A stretch of DNA of 64,000 bases from an uncultured Bacteroidota bacterium (GCA_902775135.1 CACYKY010000012.1:1-64000); one strand, 5' to 3'; shown: positions 1 through 9,660, counted from the stretch's first letter. A program made the numbers and translations. Notes: generated by a model from the letters alone, not told the origin.

Positions 1-1
1 C

Positions 2-70
2 CTGCCGGAACTCTTCGGACGAGGAACTGATGATGGAACTGATGACGGTCAACTTGAAATTGAATTTTAA
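2..70 (+). CDS. C-terminal fragment of an unidentified protein (partial)
   Basis: An open frame runs from the window edge to a TAA at 68-70 and would encode a short acidic tail with a repeated GTDDG motif ending LEIEF. Frame 3 is also open to a stop at 75-77, so the coding frame cannot be decided from this fragment. No family is recognisable. The AT-rich stretch that follows, to 349, shows no further ORF and no clear TAnnTTTG promoter. Confidence 0.25.
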   Translation: MPELFGRGTDDGTDDGQLEIEF

Positions 71-349
71 TTGTTAAATTTTTTAAGAGACACTAGTGAA
101 AAAATATAACAGTCGTCTGATATTCCCAAATTTGTTTTTGTTGACCAATTTATTTGCACAAGTAATTATTCTGTTTTTAGAGCATTGAGAGTATGTAATC
201 AATTGATTTTCAACACTATTACACCCTCCCTACAAGTTATTACCCTCTCCATTTTGCTAAAAACAACCTCACTTGTGCTGAGAATGAAATAATTTCCCTG
301 CTCAAGGCAGTTTTATATATAATGAAATAGTAATATTAAATTCCAAGCC

Positions 350-3300
350 ATGAAAAGATTATTGTTGCCTTTGGTATTGATGATGATAGCGCAGGCGTCA
401 AAAGCGCAGTCGGGCTGCGAGGCCATCAGCAGCCTCCCCTATTATAATGATTTCGAGAACGCCCCCCACTACTCGATAGGTGGAACGTCCGCGTGGAATG
501 CTTTCCCCGAATGCTGGACACGCATCAACGATGGCACGACAAGCGCCTATTACCCCTATATTACCAACGAGAGAGAGCATGTTATCAATGGCAGCAAGAG
601 TATGTGTTTTCAGCATTACGGCTACGCAAACAATGAGTACGCCGTGCTGCCAGCTGTGGAAACGAACTTACTCGGCCCGATGGCTAACCTCCACATCTCA
701 TTTTACGCAAAGGGATCTGTCTTGTCGGCACCGTTTCCCATGTTTATCGTGGGGGTGATGGACACTCCTGACGACACCTCCACATTCGTGCCTGTAGATA
801 CGGTATATCTGACCCTAAACGCCACGTTGTATTCTGTCAGTTTCTCCACCTATACCGGCACGGGCAGATATGTCGCTTTCCGCTGTCCGCGCATCCCTTC
901 ACAATTCGGTGCGTTTCTCGACGATGTCTGTCTGACCAACCAATGGTGCCAACCTCCGGCCAACCTGACAGCCGTCGCCTCTCACAACGAGGTATCGTTG
1001 AGATGGGAAAGGAACGGCGGCAGCAGTTTCACCATCGTACTGAACAACAATACAGTCGCTGGGGTTACCGACACTTTCTATACCTTTGCGGGCCTTACGG
1101 AAAACACAGTGTACAATTTTACTGTCGCCTCCGAGTGTGGGGGAACAACCAGCCCCTGGCTGAGGGGCAGCATACGGACCGAATGCCACCCGCTCACTTA
1201 CGACAACCTGCCCTACACCGAGGATTTCGAGGCATACACTTACGGTTACCATGTTTATGACATCAGCCCCTGCTGGCACAAGGGCGACTCGCGGCCCACA
1301 TACAACAACTACCCCTACCCAGTAAATTGCGTGGTCGACTACGACACCGTGGGCCTCAGTATGGGTTCCTCGAGTACTGCCTACGAGTGGGCCACGCTGC
1401 CGAGGGTCGACGACGACGTGCAGGTAGAAAACCTGGAGCTCGATTTCCTCATCATACGTAGCACCCAGACGAACACCATAAGCCGTCTCATCGTCGGCGT
1501 CGCCTCCGACATCCTGGCCTTCGGACAATCCGGTTTACAGACATTCGTCCCCGTCGACACCATCGATGTCAGCAACGAGGTCATCAACTCCACACATCCT
1601 CAAGCCGTGAGGTTTGAAAACTATACCGGCAACGGCAAATTCATCACCTTCCTCGCCCCGCAGCTGCCCGACAGCCTCCCCACCTCGGTCAGCAACAGTT
1701 TCATCATCGACAATGTCGTCCTCAAGGTGGCGAACCCCTGCCCCACCCCGCAGCACGTCAGCATAACGCACACCACTCACAACAGCGTCTCGGCCACATG
1801 GGACGGCGTCGCCCAGGCCGACAGCTGTCTGGTGCTGATCGGCACCCGCGGAGCGGACATCGGCACCTTCACCCCGCATTACGCCTCTGGCAACAGCATC
1901 ACCGTCAACGGCCTCTCCCCCAACACCGAATACGAGCTGCTGGTGCAAGCCGACTGCAGAGAAGGATTGAGCGACCCCTCCTATCCTGTGCGGTTCCATA
2001 CGTTGTGCGCCCCTCTCACCACACTGCCTTTTATGGAGGACTTCGAAAGCGTCGACGGAATCGACGGCAACTACTCGAGGGTCAACAATCTGCCTCCCTG
2101 CTGGCTCTACTACAATACCGGCTACCCCTTAAACGTCAGCGGCGGTCCTATTGTGTACACCGATAATCCGTACACTGTGTACTCCGATCAGTCGTATGTA
2201 TACAGCGGCGCCAACTCCATGTTGTTCAACGGCAGGAACCAATACGCCATCATGCCGCTCACCGACGCATCCGCCCATCCGCTTTCTTCCTTGCAAGTGT
2301 CGTTTTGGACAAAAAGCCTCCGCGTCAACAACTCAGGACGCACAGCATATGTCACCGTGGGCGTGATGAGCGACCCCAGAGACACCTCCACCTTCGTGCC
2401 GATAAGGAACGTCACCGTCTCCGGATCTATGCTCTTTGAGCGTTTCACAATAGGATTCGCCAACTACGACGGTCCTCACGGCCACGTGGCGCTCAAGTCG
2501 GAGTCATCCAACATGTTCGTTGTCGACGACATCGTCCTCGAGGAGATTCCCAACCGATGCCCGCCCATCAGCGCCATACACACCATAGCCACCGCCTCCG
2601 CCGCTCGCCTGACGTGGGAGTTCAACACCGAGTTCGGCACCCCCACAAGCTTCGTGGTCAACTACCGCAATGTCGAAGACACCACACTCACCACCGTCGT
2701 CACCTACGAGCCGGAGCTGCTGATCACAGGCCTCGCCCCCGACAGCTCCTATTGGCTGTCGGTAACCGCCGAATGCGGAGGCTTGAATGGTGACGCCGAC
2801 ACCATTGTCTTCAGCACCCAGGAACTGCCCTGCTCCAGCTGGGATACCATCGCACGCTCGGCCGACACCCTCGTGCTGGGCATCCCCGGGACAGCCACCA
2901 ACACCCAGTATCCTGTCTTAGCAAATGCTCCGTTCTCCATAGTGCAGCATCTTTTCCTGGCGTCGGAGATACCCGCCACAGGCCCGACAACGCTGACCGG
3001 CATCGGCTTCGACTATGCCGACAGTCAGCCCTACCAAATCGGCAACTGCGAAATCTATCTGTCCCACAGCCCAAATGCCGATTTGTCGGGTGTCACCAAC
3101 CCTAACCTTATCGTCTCAGGACAGCCGGTATTTAGCGGCACTCTAAGTTTTACCACCGAAGGATGGAACTACATCCCATTCAACGAGGGATCCTTCGAAT
3201 ACGACGGTGTCAGCAACCTGAGTGTGGTAATTACCAAAAACAACGGAGTGGCTATCCCTACGCCCCGTTCATTCCGCCAGGAGAATACCCCGGATCGCAT

Positions 3301-5404
3301 CGTGACCCGATGGGCTGGACGGCCCAATCGCAATGTGCCATACTCGATGGGCACCACCAATCTCAATATGCGCAGCAACACACGCCTCATCACCGGTGGC
3401 CAGGATGTATATTGCACACGTAGGGCCACCTGCATCCCTCCCGTCACACTTGTCGACACAAGCACAACGGGCATCGTCAAGCTTCTGTGGATTCCCGGCT
3501 ATCACGAAGCGTCGTGGAATGTCGACTATCGCCTCGTCAACCCCGCCGACACCGGCGAGTGGGTCAATGTCGCCACCGAGACCACCGCCACCGAGCATCT
3601 CGTCTCCATTGCCGACCTGGATCCGGGTTCCATCTACGAGTTCCGCGTTACCGCCAACTGCACCGACACCCTCCTCTCCTCGTCGGTCACCGTCACCACA
3701 CCCTGCTTACCCCTCAGCATCCCCTTCCATTACGGGTTCGAAGGTCTGCCCGTCGGCGGCGGCTCAGTGCCTGCCAATATACATTGCTGGCACCATCTCA
3801 ACGATGTCTCCTTCCAACACGCCCACCCCGTCATCTCTTCCGGCGCCCACACGGGCAACAGGGGACTGGGCTTCGGTGTCTCTGCAAGCACCTATTTCTG
3901 CAACTACCAGGCCATTGTCCTTCCTCCGGTGGATGTCAGCATAGACGCCATCAACGCATTGTATCTCAACTTCTGGGCGAGGTCTTCTACCCGCAATGAC
4001 GACCCGGTGCTCATTGTGGGCGTGATGACCGACCCGAACGACATCAACACCTTCCAGGCGGTCGACTCCGTCTTCATCGACCCCGCCATTCGCGTATGGG
4101 ACAGGTATGAAGTCTCGTTCGAGAACTACAACGGCGACGGGCAGTATATCGCCATCCGTGCCAACCGTCCCTCGTTGGCCGATTGGACTGCCACCATCGA
4201 CGACATCACCGTCAGCTACGAGCCCATGTGCCGCCGTGTGGACAATATCCGCTTCCGCGACGTCACCCCCGACAGCGCCACCGTCTACTGGACAAGGGGC
4301 GGCAGCGAGTCGGCATGGGAGCTCACCATTGGCGACAGCATACACTATCTCACCGACACCTCCTTCAATATCCACGGACTTGAACCCGACTCGGTGTATA
4401 CCGTCAGCATCCGCGCCATCTGCGGCGCAGGCGACACCAGCAGCTATTGGTCCTCTTCGTTCCATACCCCCTGCTACCTTCTCAGCAATCTCCCACTTAT
4501 CAACGACTTCGAGAATACGCCTTACTACTCTCTACACAACACCTCCTATGTCGAGGCCTTCCCCAACTGCTGGCGGCGTCTCAACAACCTTCCCTCCAAC
4601 AATAGTTACAACGGTCGCCCTTACATCAAGAATAACGGCACCAGCGGCATCCACGGCGACAACAGTATGTATTGGGAACTGACCACCGAATACAAAAACT
4701 TGTACGTTGTGCTGCCTCCGGTCGACAAGAGTGCCTATAATACCCACGACCTCTACCTGATGTTCTACGCCCGGACATTGAGCAACAGCGACATAAGGGG
4801 TTCCTATATCATCGGTGTGATGGACCACGACGGCGACACCGCCAATTTCATACCCGTCGACACCGTCACTCCCACAATCGACGCCGCACTCTATACGGTC
4901 AGCTTCGCCTGCTATAACGGCACAGGCAACTATGTCGCGATTCGCGGTTCTATACCAAGCTACGGTCGCGAGCTCCTGCTCGACGATATTGTGCTCACCA
5001 ACCAGCTGTGCTACCCCGTAGCGCATCTCAGAGCCTCATCTACCGACACCTCGGTGACCCTTGTCTGGAGTCCCGAGGGCAACAGCAGTTTCACCGCCGT
5101 CCTCGGCAACGACACCATCCGGGGTATCACCGACACTTTCTACACCTTCCATTCCCTCTCCGGCAACACCCTCTACAACTATGCCGTCGCGGCCGAGTGC
5201 ATAGGGTTCACCGGCCTCTTCCAGACAGGGAGCATCCAGACAGAATGCCCGCCGCTGACCTACGACGACCTGCCCTTCAGAGAGGACTTCGAGAGCTACG
5301 AATATGGCTACGAGGAAGATATCAATCCCTGCTGGCGCAGGGGCTCGGTGCCATCCCGCATCTCGAGCAGGCCGCACATTCAATATGAGTTCCGGTTCGA
5401 ATAA
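350..5404 (+). CDS. Giant secreted FN3/choice-of-anchor-J adhesin-like T9SS protein, N-terminal part (frameshifted)
   Basis: Residues 1-20 form a signal peptide ending in KAQ. The rest alternates jelly-roll modules of the cleaved-adhesin/choice-of-anchor J (MAM-like) kind, each opening with a motif such as DFENAP, DFEAY or DFESVDG and containing a PECW/PCW motif, with fibronectin type III modules that begin with Cys near residues 200, 464, 737, 1028, 1294 and 1554. Families of this kind are cell-surface or released adhesins in Bacteroidales. The ORF has no C-terminal sorting domain because the frame is lost at about 5345-5384; homologous sequence continues one frame over to 8009, where the sorting domain lies. 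The natural product would be about 2,550 residues. Either a real frameshift or an assembly error explains this. The ligand is unknown. Confidence 0.85.
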   Translation: MKRLLLPLVLMMIAQASKAQSGCEAISSLPYYNDFENAPHYSIGGTSAWNAFPECWTRINDGTTSAYYPYITNEREHVINGSKSMCFQHYGYANNEYAVLPAVETNLLGPMANLHISFYAKGSVLSAPFPMFIVGVMDTPDDTSTFVPVDTVYLTLNATLYSVSFSTYTGTGRYVAFRCPRIPSQFGAFLDDVCLTNQWCQPPANLTAVASHNEVSLRWERNGGSSFTIVLNNNTVAGVTDTFYTFAGLTENTVYNFTVASECGGTTSPWLRGSIRTECHPLTYDNLPYTEDFEAYTYGYHVYDISPCWHKGDSRPTYNNYPYPVNCVVDYDTVGLSMGSSSTAYEWATLPRVDDDVQVENLELDFLIIRSTQTNTISRLIVGVASDILAFGQSGLQTFVPVDTIDVSNEVINSTHPQAVRFENYTGNGKFITFLAPQLPDSLPTSVSNSFIIDNVVLKVANPCPTPQHVSITHTTHNSVSATWDGVAQADSCLVLIGTRGADIGTFTPHYASGNSITVNGLSPNTEYELLVQADCREGLSDPSYPVRFHTLCAPLTTLPFMEDFESVDGIDGNYSRVNNLPPCWLYYNTGYPLNVSGGPIVYTDNPYTVYSDQSYVYSGANSMLFNGRNQYAIMPLTDASAHPLSSLQVSFWTKSLRVNNSGRTAYVTVGVMSDPRDTSTFVPIRNVTVSGSMLFERFTIGFANYDGPHGHVALKSESSNMFVVDDIVLEEIPNRCPPISAIHTIATASAARLTWEFNTEFGTPTSFVVNYRNVEDTTLTTVVTYEPELLITGLAPDSSYWLSVTAECGGLNGDADTIVFSTQELPCSSWDTIARSADTLVLGIPGTATNTQYPVLANAPFSIVQHLFLASEIPATGPTTLTGIGFDYADSQPYQIGNCEIYLSHSPNADLSGVTNPNLIVSGQPVFSGTLSFTTEGWNYIPFNEGSFEYDGVSNLSVVITKNNGVAIPTPRSFRQENTPDRIVTRWAGRPNRNVPYSMGTTNLNMRSNTRLITGGQDVYCTRRATCIPPVTLVDTSTTGIVKLLWIPGYHEASWNVDYRLVNPADTGEWVNVATETTATEHLVSIADLDPGSIYEFRVTANCTDTLLSSSVTVTTPCLPLSIPFHYGFEGLPVGGGSVPANIHCWHHLNDVSFQHAHPVISSGAHTGNRGLGFGVSASTYFCNYQAIVLPPVDVSIDAINALYLNFWARSSTRNDDPVLIVGVMTDPNDINTFQAVDSVFIDPAIRVWDRYEVSFENYNGDGQYIAIRANRPSLADWTATIDDITVSYEPMCRRVDNIRFRDVTPDSATVYWTRGGSESAWELTIGDSIHYLTDTSFNIHGLEPDSVYTVSIRAICGAGDTSSYWSSSFHTPCYLLSNLPLINDFENTPYYSLHNTSYVEAFPNCWRRLNNLPSNNSYNGRPYIKNNGTSGIHGDNSMYWELTTEYKNLYVVLPPVDKSAYNTHDLYLMFYARTLSNSDIRGSYIIGVMDHDGDTANFIPVDTVTPTIDAALYTVSFACYNGTGNYVAIRGSIPSYGRELLLDDIVLTNQLCYPVAHLRASSTDTSVTLVWSPEGNSSFTAVLGNDTIRGITDTFYTFHSLSGNTLYNYAVAAECIGFTGLFQTGSIQTECPPLTYDDLPFREDFESYEYGYEEDINPCWRRGSVPSRISSRPHIQYEFRFE

Positions 5405-8009
5405 CTACCGCTGGGCAGCCCTGCCACGCCTGGATACCTCGATAGACATCACCGGCCTGGAGGTAAACTTCCTTATCGAGCGTCCCGGCAGTGGCGTTAG
5501 TCCGATTCCATCCTCGCGCCTGATTGTAGGTGTTGCCGAGGATGTCACCTGGTTCTCGGGGTACTTGCCTGCAGCCAGCATGGAGCATTCCGTTCCCTCG
5601 CAAGCCTACACCTATTCCGGCTTTGTGCCTGTCGACACCGTCGACCTCAGCGACGAACCCGTCGCCTCGCTCCATTCTGTCACTGTACGGTTTGTGAACT
5701 ACACGGGCAGCGGCCGCTACATCGTTTTCTATACCCCATCACCAGGAAGCGATACTTTGCCCAGCAACGGTTTCGACCTCGACAATATCGAACTGAGGCT
5801 GTCGAGGCCCTGTCCCACACCCGAGCATGTCCGCGTAACGCGCACCACTGCCGACAGCGTCTACGCCACTTGGGATTGCGGTCTGCATCCTTGTGGAGCC
5901 GATGGCAACGCCAACCCCGACCGGTGGTTGGTGTATGTCGGCGCACCGGGATTCGACTTCGGCAGCGTTACTCCTCATTTCTTCACTGACAACAGCGCCG
6001 CCATTGGCGGCCTCGACCCCAACAGCGACTACGAGCTGGTGGTGGTCGCCAGCTGTGGCGGCAGCGAGGGCTATTCCTCTTACCCAGAACCGTTCCACAC
6101 CCTCTGCAGCCCTCTTGCCACGCTGCCCTTTGTCGAGGACTTTGAAAGCGTGGACGGTATACCCTCGTACAGCACCTATTCGAATGTGAACACGCTGCCC
6201 GACTGCTGGCTGCGACACAACACCGGCACGGCTGGCGAGTACAGCGGCGCCCCTCTTGTCCACAACGATTCCACCTACGCCCACAGCGGCACCAACGCCA
6301 TGCGATTTCACACCGGCAACATCTCACCAGAATGTTCCGACCAGTATGCCATCATGCCGCTCACCGATTCAACGCTATTCCCTGTGTCGAGCCTGCAGGT
6401 GTCGTTCTGGTTGCGCACGGCGCACTTCTATTACAACTCGTTCATCGTCGTGGGTGTGATGAGCGACCCCACCGACACCAGTACATTTATCGCCGTCGAC
6501 ACTGCCCGCATCGCATCATTGAGTGACTACTCCCACCACACCGTCCGGCTGAACCGCTACTTCGGTCCCCACGGCCATGTGGCTTTCAAAGCGCCTTTTC
6601 AATCGCCAGTAAACCGTCCCTATATCGACGACGTAGTCCTCGACGAGCTGCCCTGCGCCCCCGCCGACAATCTGCACGCCGTCTACGCCTCCCTCGACAG
6701 CCTCACCGTCGCCTGGAGCGATACCAGCCGCTCCAGCACCCTCTGGCATGTCGAATACGACACCGTCGACTTCATCCCCGGCACCTCCGGCCGCTCGGGG
6801 GCCGGCGGCCTGGTGACGGTGGCCTGCGGCGAAGGCCAGATCGACAGCTCCTCGCTCGTCAGGCACCATACGTCGCTCACCCTGACGGGACTCGCCTCCG
6901 GCACCGTCTACCACATCTACGTCTACCCCAGCTGTTTCGACTCCGTCGTCGCTCGCCATCTCGCCGCCTCCACACTCCACTCTTCTCCCCATGCGCTGCC
7001 TTTCTCGGGAGGGTTCGACAACGACGACGACTCCGACGGATGGACCCTCACGGGCGACAACCAGCACAACCGCTGGGTGATAGGCGAAGCAACGGGGCAT
7101 CCTGGACGTTCGCTCTACATTAGCGACAATGGTATCCACAACAACTATAGCGGTCAGGCCTCCACGGTCTTCGCCACCCATGCCCTCCGTTTCGACTCCG
7201 TAGGCGACTACCTCTACAGCTTCGATTGGAAATGCAATGGGGAGATGCACTACGACTACCTTCGTGCCGCCATTGTACCGGCCTACATGGTCCTTACTGC
7301 GGGCAACCTCTGCGGCTTCGACGACATCGAAGTGCCCGAAGGAGGCATCGCCCTCGACAGCCAAAGCTACCTGAACCAGAGTACCACCTGGCAGAACCTC
7401 GCGGGTTCCTTCCACATCGCCACACCCGGCAACTACCTCTTGGTCTTCCTGTGGCACAACAATTTGGGAGGCTACTATCAAAACCCTGCCGCCGTCGACA
7501 ATATCAACATCATGTTGGGCGGTGGAACCCTTCCGCCTCCAAGCCACATCGTCACCGTCAGCGTCAACAACGCCGAATACGGTACTGTGACGGGCGGCGG
7601 ACTCTACAATCACGGCGACACCGCCACCCTCACCGCCTTCCCCCGCACCGGACACCTCTTCTCCCAATGGGACGATGGCGACACCACCAATCCCAGAGCC
7701 CTCATCGTAACCAGCGACACCGCGCTGACGGCCATCTTCCTGCCTGTCGAGGGCATCGGTGTTGTGAGTGTGGACAACTGGAGGATATACCCCAATCCCA
7801 CCAGCGGTGAGCTCACCGTCGACGCCGGAACCCCGCTGGCAGCAGCCCACCTGACCGACATGCTGGGACGACGCATAGAATTGACGCTGACCGTCACACA
7901 CGATGGTGTCTATTCCCTCGACATCAGCACCTACCCTCCCGCAGCCTATCTCCTGACGCTCATTGCCTCCGACGGAAGCGAACACACCCTCCGCCTGCTG
8001 AAGAAATAA
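5385..8009 (+). CDS. C-terminal part of the giant T9SS adhesin-like protein, out of frame with the upstream part
   Basis: This is the continuation of the upstream gene in another frame; 5385 is the first in-frame ATG after the shift and probably not a natural start. It completes a jelly-roll module whose first half ends the upstream ORF, then carries two FN3 modules (starting CPTPEHV and CAPADNL), a choice-of-anchor J-like module (GGFDNDDDSDGW onward) and a bacterial repeat domain resembling InlB B-repeats (VSVNNAEYGTVTGGG). It ends in a type A T9SS sorting domain beginning IYPNPTSGEL and finishing LRLLKK. Without the upstream signal peptide the fragment would stay in the cytoplasm, so expression alone makes little sense. 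Confidence 0.75.
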   Translation: MSSGSNNYRWAALPRLDTSIDITGLEVNFLIERPGSGVSPIPSSRLIVGVAEDVTWFSGYLPAASMEHSVPSQAYTYSGFVPVDTVDLSDEPVASLHSVTVRFVNYTGSGRYIVFYTPSPGSDTLPSNGFDLDNIELRLSRPCPTPEHVRVTRTTADSVYATWDCGLHPCGADGNANPDRWLVYVGAPGFDFGSVTPHFFTDNSAAIGGLDPNSDYELVVVASCGGSEGYSSYPEPFHTLCSPLATLPFVEDFESVDGIPSYSTYSNVNTLPDCWLRHNTGTAGEYSGAPLVHNDSTYAHSGTNAMRFHTGNISPECSDQYAIMPLTDSTLFPVSSLQVSFWLRTAHFYYNSFIVVGVMSDPTDTSTFIAVDTARIASLSDYSHHTVRLNRYFGPHGHVAFKAPFQSPVNRPYIDDVVLDELPCAPADNLHAVYASLDSLTVAWSDTSRSSTLWHVEYDTVDFIPGTSGRSGAGGLVTVACGEGQIDSSSLVRHHTSLTLTGLASGTVYHIYVYPSCFDSVVARHLAASTLHSSPHALPFSGGFDNDDDSDGWTLTGDNQHNRWVIGEATGHPGRSLYISDNGIHNNYSGQASTVFATHALRFDSVGDYLYSFDWKCNGEMHYDYLRAAIVPAYMVLTAGNLCGFDDIEVPEGGIALDSQSYLNQSTTWQNLAGSFHIATPGNYLLVFLWHNNLGGYYQNPAAVDNINIMLGGGTLPPPSHIVTVSVNNAEYGTVTGGGLYNHGDTATLTAFPRTGHLFSQWDDGDTTNPRALIVTSDTALTAIFLPVEGIGVVSVDNWRIYPNPTSGELTVDAGTPLAAAHLTDMLGRRIELTLTVTHDGVYSLDISTYPPAAYLLTLIASDGSEHTLRLLKK

Positions 8010-8066
8010 CCACCCCCCAAAAACCGACTCATACCTGAAAGGAGAACTCTTCGTCCTCCCCAAAAG

Positions 8067-8386
8067 ATCTTCCAATTCCAGTTCTTCCAATTAAATAAAG
8101 GATGCCAATAACTCCTCTATATAATATATAACTAATTAATAATTAATAATATAAGTATAGAATAGGAAAATTGGTACCCCTCAAAAAACAACTGGAAGAA
8201 CTGGAATCTGGAAGATTCTGAGAGTAATTATTCACCTAAAAGGCAAATAATCAGCACAATACAAATATTCCCAACCACAATTGCCCCCATGAAAACCATC
8301 AAAATCCAGCCAATTACCCCTCTAAAAAGCCACTCCTCTCCCCCCAAATCGCTCCTCATACCCCTCTTTCAGCCACCAAACATCCC
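8067..8386 (+). repeat. Intergenic hairpin element, copy 1
   Basis: The left arm 8067-8092 pairs with the right arm 8190-8216 with one bulge and one mismatch. The loop is about 97 nt, very AT-rich, and ends in GGTACCCCTCAAAAAAC. After the right arm comes a conserved tail with blocks CCTAAAAGGCAAATAATCA, CCTCTAAAAAGCCA and CCAAATCGCTCCTCATACCC. Copy 2 at 8825 has the same order of parts, a closely similar tail and the same pre-arm motif, but its arm sequences are different. Function is unknown; a structured RNA or a mobile palindromic element are both possible. Confidence 0.7.
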
Positions 8387-8494
8387 TTTTCGCGCTCAAA
8401 CCCTCGTCGCAAAAAATCATCTCTCCGACCCCGTTTCATAGCCCTTACCCATCCAAACAACCACCCCAATGCCCAAATCCGACACCCTTTTCCT

Positions 8495-8833
8495 TCATTT
8501 TTGTCCTCTTCTTAAACCCCTTCGGCAGTCATCCCAAGTTAGCTTATAGATATCCTTCATCCGCATAACTCTTTGTGCCTCATAGGGAAAAGCAGCTCGG
8601 TAAAGCAAGCCTCCATAACCAAATCCGACAAGCCCAATCCAACCCCCGTTCGACTCGATCCCGTCGTCTGCTCCCCCATCTGCGATGCAGATTTTCCTAT
8701 ACCCGTATCTGCGTCCTTCTCCATTCTTTTCGTCCTGATAGAACCATATCCTTCCGCAAATCCCACTCCCAAAACTCCATAAGCACCATAGAATGAAAAA
8801 CTTGCCAAAGTCAACCATACAAAACCATGACAA
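8495..8833 (-). CDS. Doubtful ORF on the minus strand, possibly a decayed gene
   Basis: A 112-residue frame (ending DIYKLTWDDCRRGLRRGQK) overlaps another minus frame at 8557-8871 that starts with a hydrophobic stretch. Neither resembles a family I recognise, and codon choice lacks the strong third-position G/C bias of the surrounding genes. The start abuts the left arm of hairpin element copy 2. It could be a relic of a transferred gene, or chance. Confidence 0.15.
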   Translation of the reverse strand: MSWFCMVDFGKFFILWCLWSFGSGICGRIWFYQDEKNGEGRRYGYRKICIADGGADDGIESNGGWIGLVGFGYGGLLYRAAFPYEAQRVMRMKDIYKLTWDDCRRGLRRGQK

Positions 8834-9187
8834 TATGACAGTATGACAATTAAAAAAATGAATGGTATCACCCCTTTCCTTACTTTTTATATATAAATAA
8901 ATATATATAATATATATTTAGTACAATAAAAGGAGAGATGTAACCCCTCAAAAATCAACTGTCATATTGTCTATTGTCATGGATTCATCCATCAAACTCC
9001 CCTAAAAGGCAAATAATCAACAAAATACAAACCAACCAAACTCTCATCCTCCCCAAGAAAACCATAAAAATCCAACCAAAAACCAGCCATTTTTCCTCTA
9101 AAAAGCCATAAAACACCCTCCAAATCGCTCCTCATACCCCTCCAAATCGCTCCTCTCACCCCTCTTTCAGCCACCAAAACACCCCTC
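8825..9187 (+). repeat. Intergenic hairpin element, copy 2
   Basis: The left arm 8825-8851 pairs with 8957-8982 with one bulge and two mismatches of the G/A type that G-U pairing could absorb. The left arm is itself built of degenerate ATGACAAT units. The loop is AT-rich and ends GTAACCCCTCAAAAATC, matching copy 1. The tail repeats the blocks of copy 1 and contains an internal tandem of about 22 nt (TCCAAATCGCTCCTC twice). The arms share no clear sequence with copy 1, although the rest of the element does. Confidence 0.7.
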
Positions 9188-9189
9188 CC

Positions 9190-9261
9190 TTATTGGCCTT
9201 AATGCCCTTAGTGCCCTTATTGCCCTTATTGGCCCTATTGCCCTTATTGCCCCTATCAGCA
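9190..9261 (+). repeat. Tandem array, 9-nt unit, about 8 copies
   Basis: Degenerate units of TTATTGCCC follow one another with an exact 9-nt period. Confidence 0.85.
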
Positions 9262-9310
9262 CATAATTTGCAGCACCATATCCACCCAAAACCCTGCCCG
9301 ATGTGTCATA

Positions 9311-9360
9311 AATCGTCCATAATCCTCCACAATCCTCCGCAATCGTCCGCAATCGTCCAC
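9311..9360 (+). repeat. Tandem array, 10-nt unit, 5 copies
   Basis: Units of AATCGTCCAC or AATCCTCCGC type repeat five times with an exact 10-nt period. Confidence 0.85.
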
Positions 9361-9379
9361 CCCCCACCAAAAAACTTCG

Positions 9380-9387
9380 TATCTTTG
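9380..9387 (+). promoter_or_regulatory. Promoter-like TATCTTTG with no gene behind it
   Basis: TATCTTTGCA is a perfect match to the Bacteroidota -7 element TAnnTTTG and sits in the same context (CGTATCTTTGCA) as true promoters in this window. No TTTG -33 box is visible and no ORF follows before the peptidase promoter at 9769. It may drive a non-coding RNA running into the tandem arrays. Confidence 0.4.
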
Positions 9388-9452
9388 CATCAGTTTCAAA
9401 ACAACTAAGAGCCCTTTGACGCCCCTGAGCCCCCATTCAAATACTCCATATC

Positions 9453-9496
9453 AAGTCCGAGTCAACTCCGAGTCAACTCCGACTAAACTCCGACTC
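9453..9496 (+). repeat. Tandem array, 11-nt unit, 4 copies
   Basis: AACTCCGAGTC-like units repeat four times with an exact 11-nt period. Confidence 0.85.
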
Positions 9497-9520
9497 CTTG
9501 CCTGTCACCAAAAAAAAGCA

Positions 9521-9564
9521 AACGCCCACCTAAAGCCCACCTAACGCCCACCCAACACCCACCC
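9521..9564 (+). repeat. Tandem array, 11-nt unit, 4 copies
   Basis: AACGCCCACCT-like units repeat four times. The unit is unrelated to the preceding 11-nt array. An AACTATTA-rich low-complexity stretch follows at 9574-9616. Confidence 0.8.
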
Positions 9565-9630
9565 TCGAACAAAAACTATTAACTATTATCTATAAACTAT
9601 TAACTTTTAACTATTTTCCCCCATTTGTCC

Positions 9631-9660
9631 TCTCACTCCCTCTCACTCCCTTTCACTCCC
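9631..9660 (+). repeat. Tandem array, 10-nt unit, 3 copies
   Basis: TCTCACTCCC repeats three times, the last copy with one change. Confidence 0.8.

Noticed and set aside
899-1528. Long minus-strand open frames opposite the giant adhesin and many other genes
   Set aside because: They are antisense shadows produced by the strong G/C third-position bias; the sense frames have signal peptides and domains.
9167-9436. Minus-strand ORF of 89 codons with repeats like RAIRALRAL
   Set aside because: It is a translation of the 9-nt tandem array, whose period keeps any frame open.
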